From the NCBI GenBank assembly GCA_021730825.1, contig JAKFYO010000279.1, forward strand, positions 1 through 9,850: a stretch of 9,850 bases of DNA, read 5' to 3'. The translations under genes were made by a program, and so were the position numbers. The stretch's first letter is position 1. Every line of letters begins with the position of its first letter. The DNA is from Hyphomicrobiales bacterium (GTDB lineage: Bacteria > Pseudomonadota > Alphaproteobacteria > Rhizobiales > Xanthobacteraceae). Shown here piece after piece: positions 7,643 to 9,850 of this stretch. The notes below the pieces were generated by a model, which worked only from the letters and a program-made list of their open reading frames with translations, was not told the origin of the DNA and did not search any database.

Positions 7643-9495
7643 CGTGCCGCTCGCTTCTGCCACCAGGTTTCGGGCAACGCACCCTGATAGGGCAGCGTAG
7701 CCGGACGCTCGATGTGGGGCCAGCGCGCGACCCATTGGCGCGGCAAATGAAAGAGCGGGATTACGTAGAGTCCCGACATCAGCACGCGGTCGAGCGCACG
7801 CGTCGCAGCCGTGAGTTCTTCAAAACTCTTCGCCCGCAGCATTTCATCGATCATCGCGTCGGCGGCAGGGCTTTTCATGCCCATGTAATTTCGGGTCGCG
7901 GTTTGATCCGCGCTTGCCGCCCCGAAATAAAAAAATTGCTCGTTGCCGGGCGACAGCGACTGCTGCCACGTCACCGGTATCATGTCGAAGTCGTATTGCT
8001 GCCGCCGCGCCTCGAACTGGCCGCCTTCGACCATGCGGATCGTGGCGATCACTCCGGCGCGCCGCAGCATGGTCGCATAGATGGTCGCGATCCGCTCGTC
8101 CTCGCGTTTGGTAACGAGCAGTTCGAATTGAAACGTCGCAGCGCCGTCTTTTCGTTTCAGCACGCCTTCGCGCAATACCCATCCTGCTTCGGCTAGAAGC
8201 GCTAACGCGCGCCGCGTACGGGCACGATCATTACCACTGCCATCGGATTTCGGCGGCTGATAATTGCCGGAAAGAACATCGGCGCGAATTGTGTTCGCGT
8301 AAGACGCGAGCAGGCTGCGTTCGGCATTACTTGCGGCAATTCCACGCGCTGAAAGCACGGAGCCCTCGAAGAAACTTCCCGTGCGCGCATAGGCGGAATG
8401 AAACAGCTTTGCGTTCATCCATTCGAAGTCGAGAAGCTCGATCAATGCTTCGCGCACGCGGCTGTCGGCGAAGATCGGCCGCCGCGTATTGAAGACGAAC
8501 GCCATCATCGGCTTCGGCGTTTTGGTTTCCAGCGCTTCACGGATCAATCCGTTACTGCGTGCGGCAGGAAAGTCGTAATCGATGGTCCAGCGGCTCGGAT
8601 CGTCTTCGATGCGGAAATCGTACAGCCCGCGCTTGAACGCCTCGTACCAGCTTGTCGTGTCGCGATAGAATTCGAAACGTAATTCATCGAAGTTGAAATG
8701 GCCGCGATTAACCGCAAGCTCGCGGCCCCAGTAACCCGCATCGCGCTTCAGTACGATGAGATTTCCCGGCCTGACTTCGGACACGACGTAAGGCCCGCTT
8801 CCGGGCGCAATCGAAAGCGATGGCTCCTCGAAGCGCGAAGGATCGACCGCATGTTTCGGAAGCACGGGCAGTAGTGCCAGGATCAACGGCAGTTCGCGGT
8901 CACCGGCGTCGCCGAAGTCGAAGCGCACTTTGTCCGGCGCGATCTTCGATGCCTTCACCACCTTTGCGTAATAGAGCCGGTGATTGGGGCGTCCCTTTTC
9001 GCGCAGCAGACTCCATGAGAACAGAACATCTTCGGCAGTCACGGGCTTGCCGTCGGAGAAGCGTGCGCGCGGATCGATAGTGAAGGCGACGAAGCTACGC
9101 GCGTCGTCGGTCTCGACCGAACTCGCGATAAGGCCGTAAAGCGTGAAGGGCTCGTCCTGCGAGCGCACCATGAGGCTTTCGACGACATAACCCCGGATCT
9201 GCTGGAACGGATTTCCACGGATCACGAACGGGTTGATGCTGTCGAAGGTACCGGCGATGCCTTGCGTGAGGCGGCCGCCTTTGGGGGCGTCCGGGTTCGC
9301 GTAGCGGAAGTGGGTGAAGCCTGTGCCGTAGGCCGGCTCGCCGTGCATCGCGATGGCGTGACGGGGACCGGCGGCCGAGGCCGCGCCCGATAACGCAGCG
9401 ATGCATAGTATGGCGGCAGCGCCAGCCGGGTACCGCCATAGGTAACGCCACGCCGATTCGCGCGCCATTTCGCCTGCGATGGCGATGATCCGCAC
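7639..9495 (-). CDS. Extracellular solute-binding protein, family 5 (YejA-type peptide-binding)
   Basis: The 618-residue product is a periplasmic substrate receptor of the oligopeptide ABC-transporter class (SBP_bac_5). It resembles YejA, which in E. coli delivers microcin C and peptides to the YejBEF permease. A signal peptide is clear: basic and aromatic n-region, hydrophobic GAAAILCIAALSG, and likely cleavage after ASA near residue 41. The mature start HAIAMHGEPAYGTGFTHF and PDAPKGGRL, FDSINPFVIRGNP are typical of the YejA group. SDGKPVTAEDVLFSWSLL is the family signature. The C-terminal ALDRVLMSGLYVIPLFH is also characteristic. The start is uncertain: GTG 9495 has GGGAG about 11 nt upstream, while ATG 9468 gives a shorter signal peptide with a weak site. 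No permease or ATPase gene is in the window. It overlaps the next gene by ATGA. Confidence 0.93.
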   Translation of the reverse strand: MRIIAIAGEMARESAWRYLWRYPAGAAAILCIAALSGAASAAGPRHAIAMHGEPAYGTGFTHFRYANPDAPKGGRLTQGIAGTFDSINPFVIRGNPFQQIRGYVVESLMVRSQDEPFTLYGLIASSVETDDARSFVAFTIDPRARFSDGKPVTAEDVLFSWSLLREKGRPNHRLYYAKVVKASKIAPDKVRFDFGDAGDRELPLILALLPVLPKHAVDPSRFEEPSLSIAPGSGPYVVSEVRPGNLIVLKRDAGYWGRELAVNRGHFNFDELRFEFYRDTTSWYEAFKRGLYDFRIEDDPSRWTIDYDFPAARSNGLIREALETKTPKPMMAFVFNTRRPIFADSRVREALIELLDFEWMNAKLFHSAYARTGSFFEGSVLSARGIAASNAERSLLASYANTIRADVLSGNYQPPKSDGSGNDRARTRRALALLAEAGWVLREGVLKRKDGAATFQFELLVTKREDERIATIYATMLRRAGVIATIRMVEGGQFEARRQQYDFDMIPVTWQQSLSPGNEQFFYFGAASADQTATRNYMGMKSPAADAMIDEMLRAKSFEELTAATRALDRVLMSGLYVIPLFHLPRQWVARWPHIERPATLPYQGALPETWWQKRAAR

Positions 9496-9576
9496 GGCGA
9501 TACGCGCTCCCTTTTTGTTACAGTCCGAATCGTCGGCTTCGTTTTAGGACTTTATCACGCAGAGGCACGGAAGCCC

Positions 9577-9605
9577 TTGCCTAGCGCCTCGGTCTCGCCT
9601 TATTT
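9577..9605 (+). promoter_or_regulatory. Weak candidate promoter for the exported-protein gene
   Basis: TTGCCT at 9577-9582 and TTATTT at 9600-9605 are separated by 17 nt. Both are imperfect matches to a sigma-70 promoter. It would give a leader of about 100 nt before the ATG at 9712. Chance occurrence is quite possible. Confidence 0.25.
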
Positions 9606-9648
9606 GCCGCAGACAGGGTGCAGAACAAATCAGCCTAGCAGGGGCCAA

Positions 9649-9666
9649 GGCTCGGTTTGGCGAGCC
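9649..9666 (+). promoter_or_regulatory. Perfect stem-loop in the leader of the exported-protein gene
   Basis: GGCTCG at 9649-9654 pairs with CGAGCC at 9661-9666 around a 6-nt loop (GTTTGG). It lies 46-63 nt before the start codon. No T run follows on either strand, so it does not look like an intrinsic terminator. It may be a leader structure or protein-binding site; function is not shown. Confidence 0.35.
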
Positions 9667-9699
9667 GCCAGATCAGTTGCTAGAGCAGCCGGAAATCAC

Positions 9700-9704
9700 A
9701 GGGG
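9700..9704 (+). promoter_or_regulatory. Ribosome binding site deciding the 9712 start
   Basis: AGGGG ends 7 nt before the ATG at 9712. An in-frame ATG at 9706 lies only 1 nt after it and would be too close, so 9712 is preferred. Confidence 0.6.
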
Positions 9705-9711
9705 AATGTGC

Positions 9712-9850
9712 ATGAAGTTTCGTTTGTCCACGGCGCTGGTTTGCGCCCTCGCGATCGCCGGGCTGACCTCGGCAAGCGTGGTCGTGAATACCGGTCCGGC
9801 CTTCGCGCAGGAAAAGAAGAAGGCTGACCCCAAGAAGAACGAGCAGCCGA
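9712..9850 (+). CDS. Exported protein of unknown function (N-terminus only)
   Basis: Only 46 residues are present before the window ends. They begin MKFRLSTALVCALAIAGLTS, a signal peptide with basic n-region and hydrophobic core. An AFA-Q cleavage site follows near residues 32-33. Immediately after comes EKKKADPKKNEQP, a Lys/Pro-rich, probably disordered linker. Short Lys/Pro/Ala linkers after the signal peptide are common in Hyphomicrobiales periplasmic proteins, for example the invasion-associated locus B family, but this fragment is too short to assign. Start 9712 is chosen by the AGGGG site; 9706 would add Met-Cys. The cysteine at residue 11 lies inside the hydrophobic core without a lipobox. 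Confidence 0.75.
   Translation, partial: MKFRLSTALVCALAIAGLTSASVVVNTGPAFAQEKKKADPKKNEQP

Larger units (their letters stand above)
9496..9711. other. Divergent intergenic region
   Basis: This 216-nt gap separates the minus-strand solute-binding-protein unit from the plus-strand exported protein, so it should hold promoters for both. On the minus side I find only the GGGAG before the GTG start; no convincing -35/-10 pair. On the plus side there is a weak promoter candidate and a leader hairpin, listed separately. A 7-nt direct repeat GCCTAGC occurs at 9579-9585 and 9633-9639, which could be chance. No terminator or small ORF with a good start is seen. Confidence 0.6.

Noticed and set aside
7070..7687. 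A 205-codon plus-strand open frame opposite the ANL-like gene
   Set aside because: The minus-strand frame has recognisable ANL similarity and coupled junctions on both sides; the plus-strand product is low in hydrophobics and rich in Arg, typical of an antisense shadow.
7643..7735. N-terminal extension of the ANL-like protein from an upstream start at 7735
   Set aside because: It would add 31 residues lying inside the solute-binding protein gene. The ATGA overlap at 7639-7642 and the resemblance of the sequence from MSKVAPNV to ANL starts make 7642 better.
9403..9411. Possible lipoprotein signal in the solute-binding protein (cysteine at residue 31)
   Set aside because: The residue before the cysteine is leucine, not Gly/Ala/Ser, so there is no lipobox; an ordinary ASA cleavage site follows.
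9496..9560. A -10/-35 pair for the solute-binding-protein unit
   Set aside because: TGATAAAG and TGTAAC-like hexamers exist on the minus strand but none has an acceptable -35 at 16-18 nt.
1..9850. CRISPR arrays, insertion sequences, tRNA genes or foreign-looking segments
   Set aside because: I found no spaced direct repeats, terminal inverted repeats, tRNA-like cloverleaf or obvious change in composition anywhere in the window.

Overview
The window looks like ordinary chromosome from an alphaproteobacterium, most likely of the Hyphomicrobiales (Bradyrhizobium/Afipia/Xanthobacteraceae-like). I base this on high GC (about 60% by eye), strong G/C at third codon positions, protein sequences that resemble that group's RecG, SdhE and Mfd, and the recG / sdhE-mfd arrangement. 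This placement is from recognition, not from a search. I saw no tRNA, rRNA, CRISPR array, insertion sequence, phage gene or integration scar.

Left half (1-5576), DNA repair: recG is on the minus strand and its C-terminus runs off the left edge. It diverges from a plus-strand pair, sdhE (flavinylation factor for succinate dehydrogenase) and mfd (transcription-repair coupling factor), whose reading frames overlap by 4 nt. A good sigma-70-type promoter (TTGAAA, 17 nt, CTATAG) sits in the short divergent gap. A small hairpin lies at the predicted 5' end of the sdhE-mfd transcript. RecG and Mfd are related double-stranded-DNA translocases; SdhE is a respiratory assembly factor with no obvious link to repair.

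Right half (9495-5573, minus strand), a compact three-gene unit. Transcription order is: a family-5 (YejA-type) periplasmic solute-binding protein; a protein with the layout of an adenylate-forming (ANL) enzyme but with the ATP-binding and catalytic motifs lost; and a FrnE-like DsbA-family thiol oxidoreductase with a CPWC active site. The first two genes overlap by ATGA. The third starts 9 nt after the second, and its Shine-Dalgarno sequence contains the stop codon of the second. The last gene converges on mfd and the two stop codons overlap (TTAG). No permease or ATPase gene accompanies the binding protein in the window.

Right edge (9496-9850): a 216-nt divergent gap with a leader hairpin, then the first 46 residues of an exported protein with a Lys/Pro-rich segment just after its signal peptide; it runs off the window.

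Most of the window is conserved housekeeping DNA. The least explained element is the adenylate-forming-like pseudoenzyme coupled to a solute-binding protein.
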